A stretch of DNA of 64,000 nt, taken from the NCBI RefSeq assembly GCF_900105595.1, contig NZ_LT629784.1:4259001-4323000 (forward strand), given 5' to 3'. Source of the stretch: Stappia sp. ES.058 (GTDB taxonomy: Bacteria; Pseudomonadota; Alphaproteobacteria; Rhizobiales; Stappiaceae). The notes beneath the pieces were generated by a model. That model saw nothing but the letters and a program-made list of their open reading frames with translations. It ran no database searches and was not told the origin of the DNA. The stretch's first letter is position 1. Each line of letters starts with the position of its first letter. A program made the translations under genes and the position numbers. Of this stretch, positions 8,634 through 17,652 are shown one piece after another.

Positions 8634-10536
8634 GGCGGACCTCCATCATGCGTGGCGGGCGGTTGCGCGCGCGCAGGCGCCGCCCGACCCGTCGGCGCAG
8701 GGCCTCGTTGCCCGGCGTGTCTTCGCCGTTTCCCGCGCGCCCGGTGTTGAGCCGGCTTTGCAGATGGACGGAAAAATCCATCAGCCGCGGGTGATCGAAG
8801 AGCGCCGTCACTGCGATCTCGGTCCCCAACTCACGCTCGAGCGCCTGTTGCACCTTGGTCAGCAGCAGCGACGTGCCGCCAAGTTCGAAGAACGTCTGCT
8901 CCCGGCTGCAGTCGGCGAGGCCCAGACACTCGCACCAGATCCGCGCGATCCGCGCTTCCAGGCCGGGGCACGGCGCGGCGCTCGTGCCGCCGGCGGGCAG
9001 GCGGGAGGCCGCATCGGGGTGCGGCAGTCGCTTGCGGTCCAGCTTGCCGTTGGGAGTGAGCGGCAGCGTGGGGAGCGCCAGAAAGAGAGAGGGGATCATG
9101 TAGTCCGGCAGGCTTTGGCCAAGAAACGACCGCAACTCTGCCGTGGTGGGCGTGGATCCCTCTTCGGCAACAAGATAGGCGCACAATCCGCTCTCGCCGG
9201 AGGGTAGGGATTGCATTGCGCAGGCGGCCTGTCGCACCGTCGGGTGACGCTCCAGCGCGGCATTGATCTCCGGCAGTTCGACGCGGTGGCCGCGCACCTT
9301 TACCTGATCGTCGCGCCGGCCGAGAACGTCATAAAGCCCCTGTTCGGTGCGTCGCGCCAGGTCGCCTGTGACATAGACTTGCCGCGCTGGATCGTGCGGA
9401 TGCGGCCGGAACGCCGCCTCCGTCAGTTCGGGCCGGTTGTGATAGCCGGGCGTCAGCCGGGTGCCGGCGATGTGCAGAACGCCGGTGTTTCCCTCGCCAA
9501 CGGGCTGCCCGTCGTCGTCGAGAATGAAGAGTTCGTCGCCGCCGATGGGGCGGCCGACCGGGATACGCAGCGCATCCGCTGCGAGATCGCGCGGCACGCG
9601 GAAGCAGCAGGTGAAATCGCTGTTTTCGGTCGGGCCGTAGCCGTTGATTACGGTGATGTCGGGCACGGCGTCATAGAGCAGGCGCACATGGTGCGGCGAT
9701 AGCGGTTCCCCGCCGAGCACCAGTTGCCGGACGCCGGAAAAGATGCGGGGATCCTCTGCGGCGATGCCGTTGAACACCGACGGTGTCAGCCACAGCGTGG
9801 TGATGCGGTGATCGGCAATCGCCGCGCCGAGCGTCGCGGCCGTCGGGACCCGCTCGCGGTAGAAGACAAGTTCCGCGCCGTTTGCGAGCGCGCCCCAGAT
9901 ATCGAACACCGAGGCGTCGAAGGCAATCGGCGCGGTCTGCAGGAAGCGGTCGCCCGGCCCGGCCGAATAGTAGTCGTTGCCGAACAGCAGTCCGTGCACG
10001 CCGCGGTGCAGGATCGGAACCCCCTTGGGCCGGCCGGTCGAGCCGGAGGTGTAGATCATGTAGATCGGGTCATCCGCGCCGATCGCCCGGTTGGGAGCAA
10101 AGGTCGCCGGTTCGGCCCGCGCATCGGCGGGGGTGACGGTCAGAACCGGCAGGTCGGGCGCGTCGAGGGCGCGGCTGCCGTCAGTGAGGATCGCGGCGCA
10201 TTGGCAGTCGTCCAGCATGAAGCGGATGCGCTCGGGCGGATAGGCGAGATCGACCGGAACATAGACCGCGCCCGCCTTCATCGTGGCCAGCATGGCGCAG
10301 ACGGCAACGGCGGAGCGTTCGAGCACCAGTGCGACGCGGTCGCCGCGTTGCACGCCGAGATCGATCAGCGCGCCGGCGGTCGCATTCGCCCAGGTGTCCA
10401 GATCGCGGTAGCTCAGCGAAAGCGGGCCGTCCCGGATCGCGGGCGCATCGGGAGCGATCCGTGCATGGTCCTGGACATGCGCATGCACCGGCCGGGTCCG
10501 GGTCACGTCGGGTTGCGTGGGCTCGTGATGCTTCAT
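8623..10536 (-). CDS. Nonribosomal peptide synthetase, adenylation-PCP didomain (no condensation domain)
   Basis: A 637-residue protein. The adenylation domain (about 20-505) has A3 YTSGSTGRPKG (162-172), A5 NGYGPTE, A7 YVTGDLARR and A10 Lys498 (TPNGKLD). The carrier domain (525-595) has ELGGTSL with Ser556. Hand alignment to GrsA gives specificity residues D207, A208, F211, W249, V273, G275, G299, D307, F308 and K498. This is closest to the DAFW-type valine code but with Asp in place of Thr, so the substrate is uncertain. The start ATG at 10536 follows GGAGGACG closely; the open frame continues upstream into the thioesterase as a shadow. There is no C or TE domain, so it loads a starter that the PKS ketosynthase can take over. 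Confidence 0.9.
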   Translation of the reverse strand: MKHHEPTQPDVTRTRPVHAHVQDHARIAPDAPAIRDGPLSLSYRDLDTWANATAGALIDLGVQRGDRVALVLERSAVAVCAMLATMKAGAVYVPVDLAYPPERIRFMLDDCQCAAILTDGSRALDAPDLPVLTVTPADARAEPATFAPNRAIGADDPIYMIYTSGSTGRPKGVPILHRGVHGLLFGNDYYSAGPGDRFLQTAPIAFDASVFDIWGALANGAELVFYRERVPTAATLGAAIADHRITTLWLTPSVFNGIAAEDPRIFSGVRQLVLGGEPLSPHHVRLLYDAVPDITVINGYGPTENSDFTCCFRVPRDLAADALRIPVGRPIGGDELFILDDDGQPVGEGNTGVLHIAGTRLTPGYHNRPELTEAAFRPHPHDPARQVYVTGDLARRTEQGLYDVLGRRDDQVKVRGHRVELPEINAALERHPTVRQAACAMQSLPSGESGLCAYLVAEEGSTPTTAELRSFLGQSLPDYMIPSLFLALPTLPLTPNGKLDRKRLPHPDAASRLPAGGTSAAPCPGLEARIARIWCECLGLADCSREQTFFELGGTSLLLTKVQQALERELGTEIAVTALFDHPRLMDFSVHLQSRLNTGRAGNGEDTPGNEALRRRVGRRLRARNRPPRMMEVRRDT

Positions 10537-10576
10537 CGGATCGTCCTCCGGTTGGGATGCGGCCCTGGTCGCGCCC

Positions 10577-11428
10577 TCACGCCACGCCGGCCTTGAGCGC
10601 GTGTGCCGGCGTCTTGCCGGCGGGCCTGCGCGGGGCGACCCGCTCGGCGAGCAGCGTGCTGCACGCAAGGCGAAGGTCGCTGGCGAGTTGCTGCAGGAAG
10701 GCGTCGCGGGCACTTTCGAGGAAAAAGAAGTGCCCGCCGGGAAAAGAGGTGAAGCGGAACGCCGCGCGCGTGTGCTCGCCCCATGCCCGGACCGCGTCGA
10801 CAGGCTCGGTCTCGTCGGCCTCGCCCGCATAGGCGAAAATCGGAATGTCGAGCGGCGGGCCGTCTTCCAGCGTGTAGGTTTCGCAGATCTCAAGATCCGC
10901 CCTGAGCGGCGGCAGAATCCGCTCCAGCAGGGCCGGGTCGTCCAGAAGGTCTGGCGGTGTGCCGCCCCAGGCGCGCAGCTGCCGGACCAGGGCGGCATCG
11001 TCCAGAACATGCAGGTCGCCGGTGCCGCTCCGGTTTGCGGCGATATGCGGCGCGGCGTGACCGCAGACGAAGAGTGCAACTGGCTCCGGCCTGCCCTCGT
11101 GCCTGAGTCTTCGGGCGAGCTCGAAGGCCAGGAGCGCGCCCATGCTGTGGCCGAAGAGCGCCATCGGCCGGGGCGGTCCGGCGGCGATCCGGGCGACGAG
11201 TTCATCCAGCAGCGGAGAAAGACCCGGTGCCGGGGGATCGTCCGCGCGCAGGCCGCGCCCCGGCAGTTCCAGCCCGGTGAGCGCGATGGCCGCCGGCAGG
11301 AAGGCGCCCCACGGGCGGAAGCTCTGCACGCTGCCGCCGGCAAACGCCAGACAATGCAGGTCGAGCAGCGAGTCGTCGCCCGCCGCAGCCTGAAACACCG
11401 TCGGCGCTGGCACGCTTCCGGCCATCAT
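10577..11428 (-). CDS. Type II thioesterase
   Basis: A 283-residue alpha/beta hydrolase of the GrsT/RifR family. The nucleophile elbow is FGHSMGALLAFELARRL, GLELPGRGLR is typical of type II thioesterases, a candidate Asp lies in GEADETEP, and the catalytic His is in FPGGHFFFLE. These proteins edit mis-primed carrier domains and sometimes release the product. Neither synthase here carries an integral TE, so this enzyme may do both. Its ATG overlaps the stop of the class-V enzyme (ATGA). Two consecutive Met codons are possible starts; the first is given. Confidence 0.9.
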   Translation of the reverse strand: MMAGSVPAPTVFQAAAGDDSLLDLHCLAFAGGSVQSFRPWGAFLPAAIALTGLELPGRGLRADDPPAPGLSPLLDELVARIAAGPPRPMALFGHSMGALLAFELARRLRHEGRPEPVALFVCGHAAPHIAANRSGTGDLHVLDDAALVRQLRAWGGTPPDLLDDPALLERILPPLRADLEICETYTLEDGPPLDIPIFAYAGEADETEPVDAVRAWGEHTRAAFRFTSFPGGHFFFLESARDAFLQQLASDLRLACSTLLAERVAPRRPAGKTPAHALKAGVA

Positions 11429-12732
11429 GCGGACCTCACGTAGTGGCCCGTCGCCGCGATGAACCGCTCCAGATCCTCCACCGTGTTGTAATAATGGACG
11501 GAGCAGCGGGCAACCGCCTCCAGATCGCGCCGGTCCATGTCGAGGCGCACCAGATCGCGGTCCGAAACGCCGATGTTGATCTTCCGCTCGCGCAGATGCG
11601 GGACGAGTTCATAGGGCGAGCCCCGCTTGAGGTCGAAGGTCACCGTCCCGCATTGCCGCGAGCCCGTGTCGCAGATGCGCACGCCCGGCAGATCGCCGAG
11701 CATTCCGCGCAGGACAGAGGACAGGTCCGCGATCGTCGCCTCGATCGCGTCCAGCCCCCAGTCCAGAGCCTCGTCGACGGCGACGCCGAAAGCGAGTTTC
11801 GAGGCCACGCATTTGTCCCAGGTCTCGAACCGTTCGGCCTCGGCATAGATGCGGTATTCGTCGCTGCCGCTCCAGAAGCCGCTGCGCATGTCGAGGATGC
11901 GCGGCTCGACGGCAGGTGCCACGCCCGGTTGCGCGCGTCGCACATAGAGAATGCCGACCCCGCGCGGGCCCCGCAGGAACTTGCGGCTTGTCGCCGTCAT
12001 CATGTCGCAGCCGAGCGCGTCGACATTCACATCCATCTGCCCGACCGTCTGGCAGGCATCCACCGCAACCAGCGCATTGGGGGCAAGCGCGCCCGAACCG
12101 CGCGCCTCGCGCACGATCCGCGACAAGGTTTCGACCGGAGAGATCGCGCCGTTGTTTGTCGCGACATGGGTGAGCGATACGAGGCGGATGCGTGCACCGC
12201 GCCGCTCGATCAGCTCGCGCAGCGCGTCGGCGTCGGGCGCGCCGTCCGGCCCCGGCGGAATGACCTCGATCTCGATGCCGCACCGTCGCCGGGCCTGAAG
12301 CATCGACATGAAGTTGCTCGCATATTCGCCCTCGGTCGTCACCACGACATCGCCGTTTTTCAACTCGAGGCTGGCAAAAAACAACGCCCAGGCCCGCGAC
12401 GCGTTTTCCATGATCGCAATCTCGTCGGGGGCGCAGCCGAGAAGGGTCGCGATCGATCGATAGACCGCAAACATGCGCGCCTGCGCCCTGTCGGCTGCCT
12501 CATAGCCGCCGACGACGGCTTCCAGCCGCAGGTGCTCGATCGCGGTGTTCACCACCCGCTCCGACATCAAGGCGGCCCCGGCGTTGTTCAGATGCGTGAT
12601 GTTGGCGAGGCCCGGTGTCCTTGCCCGGGCGAGATCCACATCTATCTTTCGCGATGCGGCGATCAGCGGCGATGTTACGGCCTGCGCATCGAGCGCACGG
12701 CTTTCCGGCGTCCTGGTCGGTTGAGCGTCCAT
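11425..12732 (-). CDS. Class V aminotransferase / cysteine-desulfurase-fold PLP enzyme
   Basis: A 435-residue fold-type I PLP enzyme of the aminotransferase class V group (isopenicillin-N-epimerase and desulfurase relatives). The PLP Lys is in TATSRKFLRGPRG, the cofactor-binding Asp and Gln are in VAVDACQTVGQ, and ITHLNNAGAALM opens the domain. I chose the ATG at 12732 because the longer frame reads back into the AT-rich promoter with non-coding composition; no good ribosome site precedes either start. It is the first gene of the minus-strand operon. Possible roles are transamination of the chorismate-derived keto acid, epimerisation or C-S/C-N cleavage; sequence alone does not decide. Confidence 0.82.
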   Translation of the reverse strand: MDAQPTRTPESRALDAQAVTSPLIAASRKIDVDLARARTPGLANITHLNNAGAALMSERVVNTAIEHLRLEAVVGGYEAADRAQARMFAVYRSIATLLGCAPDEIAIMENASRAWALFFASLELKNGDVVVTTEGEYASNFMSMLQARRRCGIEIEVIPPGPDGAPDADALRELIERRGARIRLVSLTHVATNNGAISPVETLSRIVREARGSGALAPNALVAVDACQTVGQMDVNVDALGCDMMTATSRKFLRGPRGVGILYVRRAQPGVAPAVEPRILDMRSGFWSGSDEYRIYAEAERFETWDKCVASKLAFGVAVDEALDWGLDAIEATIADLSSVLRGMLGDLPGVRICDTGSRQCGTVTFDLKRGSPYELVPHLRERKINIGVSDRDLVRLDMDRRDLEAVARCSVHYYNTVEDLERFIAATGHYVRSA

Positions 12733-13062
12733 TTGCAAAAGACAAACCTCGGCTTGCTGGTTGTCACCTGTGAGAGTGCCCGCAGTCAAAAAAAGTATTA
12801 TTCTTTTTATTTGTAATATTTTTAGGTTGTATAAAAGCATATTTTAAAACTATTGATTGTCAACAAGAGCAAGTGTGTTTTTCGATCAGGCGATAGTTCA
12901 TCTGGCGGGGAGGCCCGCCATTCCCACGTGCGCGCCTTCAGGAACAATTGCCGGGTGGGCGATCTGGACGACTGATCACCGGAACGCTAGTGTCCGCCAA
13001 CGCTCATCAGGGCGTGTATTTTTTTGTTCTCGCTTTTTGATCAGTGCATTCAGGAGATATGA
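12733..13062. promoter_or_regulatory. AT-rich divergent intergenic region upstream of the synthase operon and the DMT exporter
   Basis: This stretch separates the minus-strand synthase operon from the plus-strand exporter. Bases about 12785-12862 are strikingly AT-rich, with A/T runs, in an otherwise GC-rich window. No gene is supported inside. AGGAG at 13052-13056 is the ribosome site of the exporter. The composition contrast suggests an acquired promoter or a binding zone for a nucleoid-associated silencer (inference). Confidence 0.6.
12836..12863 (-). promoter_or_regulatory. Sigma-70-type promoter for the synthase operon
   Basis: On the minus strand a perfect TTGACA (12863-12858) is followed after 16 nt by TATGCT (12841-12836). 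Transcription would start near 12829, giving a leader of about 97 nt before the class-V enzyme. The match is sequence only. Confidence 0.55.
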
Positions 13063-13917
13063 ATGAGGCCAGCAACTCCCATTGTCGGCATCGGCCTGAT
13101 GGCTGTCGCCTCCCTTGCCGTTCCTTTCGTCGACGGGATTGCCAAACACCTGAGTGCGGAGCACTCGCCCTTCCTGGTTGCCTGGTCTCGGTATTTCGGA
13201 TCCGCGCTGATCGTCTCCGCGCTGTTTTTCGGCCGTGGCGGAAATTGGCGCGACTTGCGCAAGGGCGCGCTCGCCAACACCGTTCGCACCGTGTTCATCG
13301 TCGGTGCGATGACCACCTTCCTCTTTGCAATCGTTGAGATTCCACTCGCGACGGGCCTTGGCGGCTACTTCGTCGGACCGATCATCGCGTCGGTGCTTTC
13401 TGTGGTCTTTCTCGGCGAACGCCTGACGGTGAACCGGATGGTCGGCGGCGGTCTTGGCGTTGTGGGGGCATTGCTGATCATCAAGCCGGGGGTCGAGGTG
13501 GAGTTCGGCTCGCTGCTGGCGGTAATCAGCGGGTTGCTTTTCGGCGGCTATCTGATTGCGACGCGAGCGGCGGCAACGACCGCTCCGCCCCTCGTTGCGC
13601 TCTATTTTCAGGTCTGTGTCGGCACGCTTCTGCTCACCCCGTTCGCCCTTGCCACGTGGTCCTGGTTTTCAGGGGGCGAACTGCTGCTGATCGCGGTGAT
13701 GGGACTGGTGTCGACGGCCTGTCACTTCATGGTGATCGCCGCGTTCCGGCATGCGGAGGCCTCGGTCATCTCCCCGCTGGCCTATCTGGAATTGATCAGC
13801 GCTTTTTTCATTGGTTACTTTGCCTTTGCGGAAATTCCCGGAACGATCGATGTAATCGGCATTTTCTGCATTCTTGCCTCCGGCCTGGTGATTTCGCTCT
13901 ACTCGAGGAGGTCCTGA
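13063..13917 (+). CDS. DMT superfamily (EamA) transporter
   Basis: A 284-residue protein with about ten membrane helices in two EamA repeats; the typical first-half and second-half endings are visible at VVFLGERLTVNRMVGGGLGVVG and in FAEIPGTIDVIGIFCILASG. The start ATG follows AGGAG by 6 nt. The family exports amino acids or metabolites. It shares the AT-rich control region with the synthase operon, so it may be a second exporter of the cluster, but it could equally be the first gene outside it. It runs in the same direction as hslV downstream. Confidence 0.82.
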   Translation: MRPATPIVGIGLMAVASLAVPFVDGIAKHLSAEHSPFLVAWSRYFGSALIVSALFFGRGGNWRDLRKGALANTVRTVFIVGAMTTFLFAIVEIPLATGLGGYFVGPIIASVLSVVFLGERLTVNRMVGGGLGVVGALLIIKPGVEVEFGSLLAVISGLLFGGYLIATRAAATTAPPLVALYFQVCVGTLLLTPFALATWSWFSGGELLLIAVMGLVSTACHFMVIAAFRHAEASVISPLAYLELISAFFIGYFAFAEIPGTIDVIGIFCILASGLVISLYSRRS

Positions 13918-14054
13918 GAGATCTGCCCGGGCGCCTTGGGGGCGAGTTGTACGTCAGGCCGGTTTGCAAACGCGCGCGCCGGGCTTACATAGGCGGCAAC
14001 GGTCTCGCCGGCGGAACCGGTCCGGCAAGGCAGGACAGGCTGGAAAGGTGAACG

Positions 14055-14615
14055 ATGCATACGCAGGACGACCCCACGGGCTGGCATGGAACGACGATCG
14101 TGAGCGTGCGCAAGGGTGGCCGCATCGTGATAGCCGGCGACGGCCAGGTCTCGCTCGGCCCCACGGTCATCAAGGGCACCGCACGCAAGGTGCGTCCGCT
14201 CGCCAAGGGCGAGGTGATCGCCGGCTTTGCCGGAGCGACCGCCGACGCCTTCACGCTGTTCGAACGCCTCGAGGCCAAGCTCGAGCAGTACCCGGGTCAG
14301 TTGATGCGCGCCTGCGTCGAGCTTGCCAAGGACTGGCGCACCGACCGCTACCTGCGGCGGCTGGAGGCGATGATGCTCGTCGCCGACAGCTCCATCTCCC
14401 TGGTGCTGACCGGCACTGGCGATGTCCTGGAGCCGGAAGGCGGCATCATGGGCATCGGGTCGGGCGGCAACTATGCGCTGGCCGCGGCCCGCGCGCTTGC
14501 CGACAGCGATCTGGACGCGGAAGAGGTCGCCCGCAAGGCGATGAAGGTCGCTGCCGAAATCTGCGTCTACACCAACGAGAACCTGACAATCGAATCGCTG
14601 GAGAGCACCGCGTGA
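14055..14615 (+). CDS. hslV: HslV, proteolytic subunit of the HslUV (ClpQY) ATP-dependent protease
   Basis: A 186-residue proteasome-beta-type subunit. The mature N-terminal Thr nucleophile lies in [11 protein letters not shown], followed by AGDGQVSLG and the core [16 protein letters not shown]. HslV dodecamers are capped by HslU, which unfolds substrates. AAAGGTG is a good ribosome site before the ATG. The stop overlaps the GTG start of a membrane-protein gene, and hslU follows that, so all three genes are probably co-transcribed. Confidence 0.97.
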   Translation: MHTQDDPTGWHGTTIVSVRKGGRIVIAGDGQVSLGPTVIKGTARKVRPLAKGEVIAGFAGATADAFTLFERLEAKLEQYPGQLMRACVELAKDWRTDRYLRRLEAMMLVADSSISLVLTGTGDVLEPEGGIMGIGSGGNYALAAARALADSDLDAEEVARKAMKVAAEICVYTNENLTIESLESTA

Positions 14616-15700
14616 TACCCGCAGCGGGCACTGCTTGGCACGAAGATGACGTCACGGCCCGGCTGCGGCGCGCCGAGGCGGCCGGCATCATCTCCGGCGA
14701 TCAGGTAAAACGCATGCTGGACTTGTGGCGGTTGGAAGACGAGGCCCGCACCGGGGTTTCGGTCGCCGACGCGGAAGAGGTGCGCTTTGCCCGCGGATTT
14801 CATGACATCTTCCTGTCTATCGGAATTGTCATGGTGGTGTTCGGTCTGGCCTACGGTCTTGGATCCGTCTGGCCGGTCTCCGCCGTTGCCGGGGTGTTGA
14901 CCGCCGTCGTCTGGGCGTTTTCGGAGATTTTCGCGCGGCGGATGCGGCTGGCGTTGCCGTCGTTCCTGCTTGCGGTGGCCTTCGCGCCGGCCTTTCTGGT
15001 CGCGGTTCTGGCGCTGATGGTCGACGGGTTGTCGTTCGGTTTCGGCGCTCCCCTCGGGCAAGGCGATCCCGGCTCGGCCATCCTGCCCGCGGTGGTCGGC
15101 GTGTGCGGCGCCGTCCTGCACTACTGGCGGTTCGGTGTGCCGGTGGGGGTCGCGGGTATCGTCGGCAGCTTGCTCTTCCTCGCCGCGATCCTGCTGGAAA
15201 CGGTCCTCCCCGGCTTTCTGGAGGCGCATCTCGCCTGGTTCACGCTTGCCGCCGGCGCCGCGACATTCGTTGCCGCCATGTGGTTCGACAGCCGCGATGT
15301 GGCCCGCGTGACGGTCGCGAGCGACAAGGCCTTCTGGCTGCATCTTCTTGCAGCCCCCCTTCTGGTGCATTCGATCCTGATGCTGGCAACCGCCGGTGCG
15401 GCGACCAAAAGCGGCGGCGATGCGCTTGCCGTCATCGCGCTGTTTGCCGTGCTTGCGCTCGTCGCCGTCCTGGTGGACCGCAGGGCCTTGCTTGTCTCCG
15501 GCCTCGGATATTTCGGCCTTGCCATTGCACAGCTGATGGGGAAGGCCGATGTATCGGGCGAGGTGAAGCTGGCGCTGACGCTCGTCGCGCTCGGCTGCTT
15601 TATTCTTCTTCTGGGCTCGGGCTGGCGCAGGGTGCGCCGCGTGGTGGCGAGTCCGTTCCGTTCGACCCCGGCGATGCGCCTGGTGCCCTCCGTCGATTGA
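14612..15700 (+). CDS. Uncharacterised multi-span membrane protein between hslV and hslU
   Basis: A 362-residue protein starting at a GTG that overlaps the hslV stop (GTGA). The first 70 residues are soluble ([18 protein letters not shown] and a charged stretch). The rest is about eight to ten hydrophobic helices, ending in a basic tail. I do not recognise a catalytic motif; it resembles DUF2157-type bacterial membrane proteins in having a soluble head then many helices (tentative). Tight coupling to hslV points to shared expression, not necessarily shared function. Confidence 0.7.
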   Translation: MIPAAGTAWHEDDVTARLRRAEAAGIISGDQVKRMLDLWRLEDEARTGVSVADAEEVRFARGFHDIFLSIGIVMVVFGLAYGLGSVWPVSAVAGVLTAVVWAFSEIFARRMRLALPSFLLAVAFAPAFLVAVLALMVDGLSFGFGAPLGQGDPGSAILPAVVGVCGAVLHYWRFGVPVGVAGIVGSLLFLAAILLETVLPGFLEAHLAWFTLAAGAATFVAAMWFDSRDVARVTVASDKAFWLHLLAAPLLVHSILMLATAGAATKSGGDALAVIALFAVLALVAVLVDRRALLVSGLGYFGLAIAQLMGKADVSGEVKLALTLVALGCFILLLGSGWRRVRRVVASPFRSTPAMRLVPSVD

Positions 15701-15726
15701 CATTCCTCAAGTTGAGAGACCCCGCC

Positions 15727-17031
15727 ATGACCACGCTTTCTCCCCGCGAGATCGTTTCCGAACTGGACCGGCACATCATCGGCCAGAAGGACGCCAAGCG
15801 CGCCGTTGCCATCGCACTCCGCAACCGCTGGCGCCGGCAGCAGCTCGAGGACGGGTTGCGCGAGGAGGTGATGCCGAAGAACATCCTGATGATCGGCCCC
15901 ACCGGCGTCGGCAAGACGGAGATTTCCAGACGGCTCGCGCGGTTGGCGAATGCGCCCTTCGTCAAGGTCGAGGCGACGAAATTCACCGAGGTCGGCTATG
16001 TCGGGCGCGACGTCGAGCAGATCGTGCGCGACCTTGTCGAGGCCGGCATCGCGCTGGTGCGCACGGCCAAGCGCAAGTCCGTCGAGGCCAAGGCGCATCT
16101 CCAGGCGGAAGAGCGGGTGGTCGAGGCGCTCGTCGGCAAGAACGCGAGCCCGACGACGAAGGACAGTTTCCGCAAGAAGCTCCGCGCCGGCGAACTGGAC
16201 GACAAGGAAATCGACATCGAGGTGCGTGCCCAGCCGCAAATGCCGGGCTTCGACATGCCCGGCATGCCCGGCGGCAGCGTCGGTGTGATGAACCTCTCCG
16301 ACATGCTCGGCAAGGCGCTCGGCGGCGCCACCAAAACGCGCCGCGTCAAGGTGCGCGAGAGCTACGACATCCTGCTTGAGCAGGAAGCCGATAGTCTTCT
16401 CGACGAGGACAAGGTCGCGGAAGAGGCGATCTATCTTGTTGAAAACGCCGGTATCGTGTTCCTTGACGAGGTCGACAAGATCTGTGCGCGCAGCGAGCGT
16501 ACCGGTGGCGACGTGTCGCGCGAGGGCGTGCAGCGCGATCTTCTGCCCCTGATCGAGGGCACCGTGGTGTCGACGAAGCATGGCCCGGTGAAGACCGATC
16601 ATGTGCTGTTCATCGCATCGGGCGCCTTCCATGTGTCGAAGCCGTCGGATCTCCTGCCGGAGCTGCAGGGTCGCCTGCCGATTCGCGTGGAGCTGAAGGC
16701 ACTGACACGGGAGGACTTCCGGGCCATCCTGACGGACACGGAGGCAAGCCTCATCAAGCAGTATGTGGCGCTTCTGGGCACGGAAGGGCTGACGCTGGAG
16801 TTCACCGACGACGCCATCGAGGAGATTGCCTCCATCGCCGTCGACCTCAACTCCACGATCGAGAACATCGGAGCGCGCCGCCTGCAGACCGTGATGGAGC
16901 GCGTTCTTGACGAGGTGTCCTTCGCCGCCCCCGATTCCAATGACGAGACGATGGTGATCGATGCGGACTATGTGCGTGAAAACATCGGAGAGCTGGCCAA
17001 GAATGTCGATCTGTCGCGTTTCATTCTCTAG
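15727..17031 (+). CDS. hslU: HslU, ATPase and unfoldase subunit of the HslUV protease
   Basis: A 434-residue AAA+ protein. [20 protein letters not shown] opens the domain, Walker A is GPTGVGKTE and Walker B is [10 protein letters not shown] Met/Gly/Pro-rich I-domain loop lies around residues 165-190, sensor 2 is in [14 protein letters not shown], and the C-terminal DLSRFIL docks into HslV. The start ATG was chosen because the homologous N terminus begins exactly there; upstream codons are the membrane-protein gene in another frame. Confidence 0.97.
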   Translation: MTTLSPREIVSELDRHIIGQKDAKRAVAIALRNRWRRQQLEDGLREEVMPKNILMIGPTGVGKTEISRRLARLANAPFVKVEATKFTEVGYVGRDVEQIVRDLVEAGIALVRTAKRKSVEAKAHLQAEERVVEALVGKNASPTTKDSFRKKLRAGELDDKEIDIEVRAQPQMPGFDMPGMPGGSVGVMNLSDMLGKALGGATKTRRVKVRESYDILLEQEADSLLDEDKVAEEAIYLVENAGIVFLDEVDKICARSERTGGDVSREGVQRDLLPLIEGTVVSTKHGPVKTDHVLFIASGAFHVSKPSDLLPELQGRLPIRVELKALTREDFRAILTDTEASLIKQYVALLGTEGLTLEFTDDAIEEIASIAVDLNSTIENIGARRLQTVMERVLDEVSFAAPDSNDETMVIDADYVRENIGELAKNVDLSRFIL

Positions 17032-17106
17032 TCGTTTCTTCCCCGCCGTGCCGGCCGGGACAGGATGTCGCTTGCCGCATGACGTGGCCGGTGGCAGCAT
17101 GCGCTC

Positions 17107-17601
17107 ATGGTAGCGATCCGAAAAAGTTTCGAGGAAGGCCACCGCCGCAAGTTTCTCGTCGTTGTCGACGAGACCGCGGAGGCCGACCGGGCGATTGTCT
17201 ATGCCGCAAAACGCGCAGAGCGCACGAGCGGCATCGCGATTTTGCTCTATGTCATCGCGCCCGGGGATTTCCAGCACTGGCTCGGCGTGGAAGACATCAT
17301 GCGCGCCGAGGCTCAGGAAAATGCGGAAAACTGCCTGGAAAAGGCGGCTGACCGCGTGCGCTCCGTGGCGCGCACGGAACCCGAGCTCGTCGTGCGCGAG
17401 GGCAACCGTTCGGACGAGATACTCACGTTGATCGAGGAGGACGCCGACATCGCGATCCTGGTGCTCGCCGCCGGCAGCGGATCGGAGGGCCCTGGACCGC
17501 TGGTCTCTGCGATCGCGGGAAAGGGGGCGGCCAACTTTCCGATTCCTGTCACCATCGTTCCGGCGACGCTGGATGATGAATCGATCGCCGCCCTTGCCTG
17601 A
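17107..17601 (+). CDS. Universal stress protein (UspA family)
   Basis: A 164-residue single-domain Usp protein: KFLVVVDETAEADRAIVYAA begins the domain, and ILVLAAGSGSEGPGPLVSAI covers the region where ATP-binding members have GxxGxxxS. Gly-Ser residues are present but not in a perfect match, so ATP binding is unclear. It is monocistronic in appearance, between hslU and nfu. A stress-adaptation role is family knowledge only. Confidence 0.85.
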   Translation: MVAIRKSFEEGHRRKFLVVVDETAEADRAIVYAAKRAERTSGIAILLYVIAPGDFQHWLGVEDIMRAEAQENAENCLEKAADRVRSVARTEPELVVREGNRSDEILTLIEEDADIAILVLAAGSGSEGPGPLVSAIAGKGAANFPIPVTIVPATLDDESIAALA

Positions 17602-17652
17602 TGCTGCCGGGGGTGGAAATCCGGTTGCCGTATCGGTCGCGTAGACAGATAT

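Noticed and set aside
1..13917. Siderophore cluster
   Set aside because: No TonB receptor, siderophore ABC uptake, hydroxylase or aryl-acid-activating domain is present.
13918..14054. Heat-shock (RpoH) promoter before hslV
   Set aside because: Only a weak TTTGCA-16-TTACAT resemblance is visible, not a convincing RpoH match.
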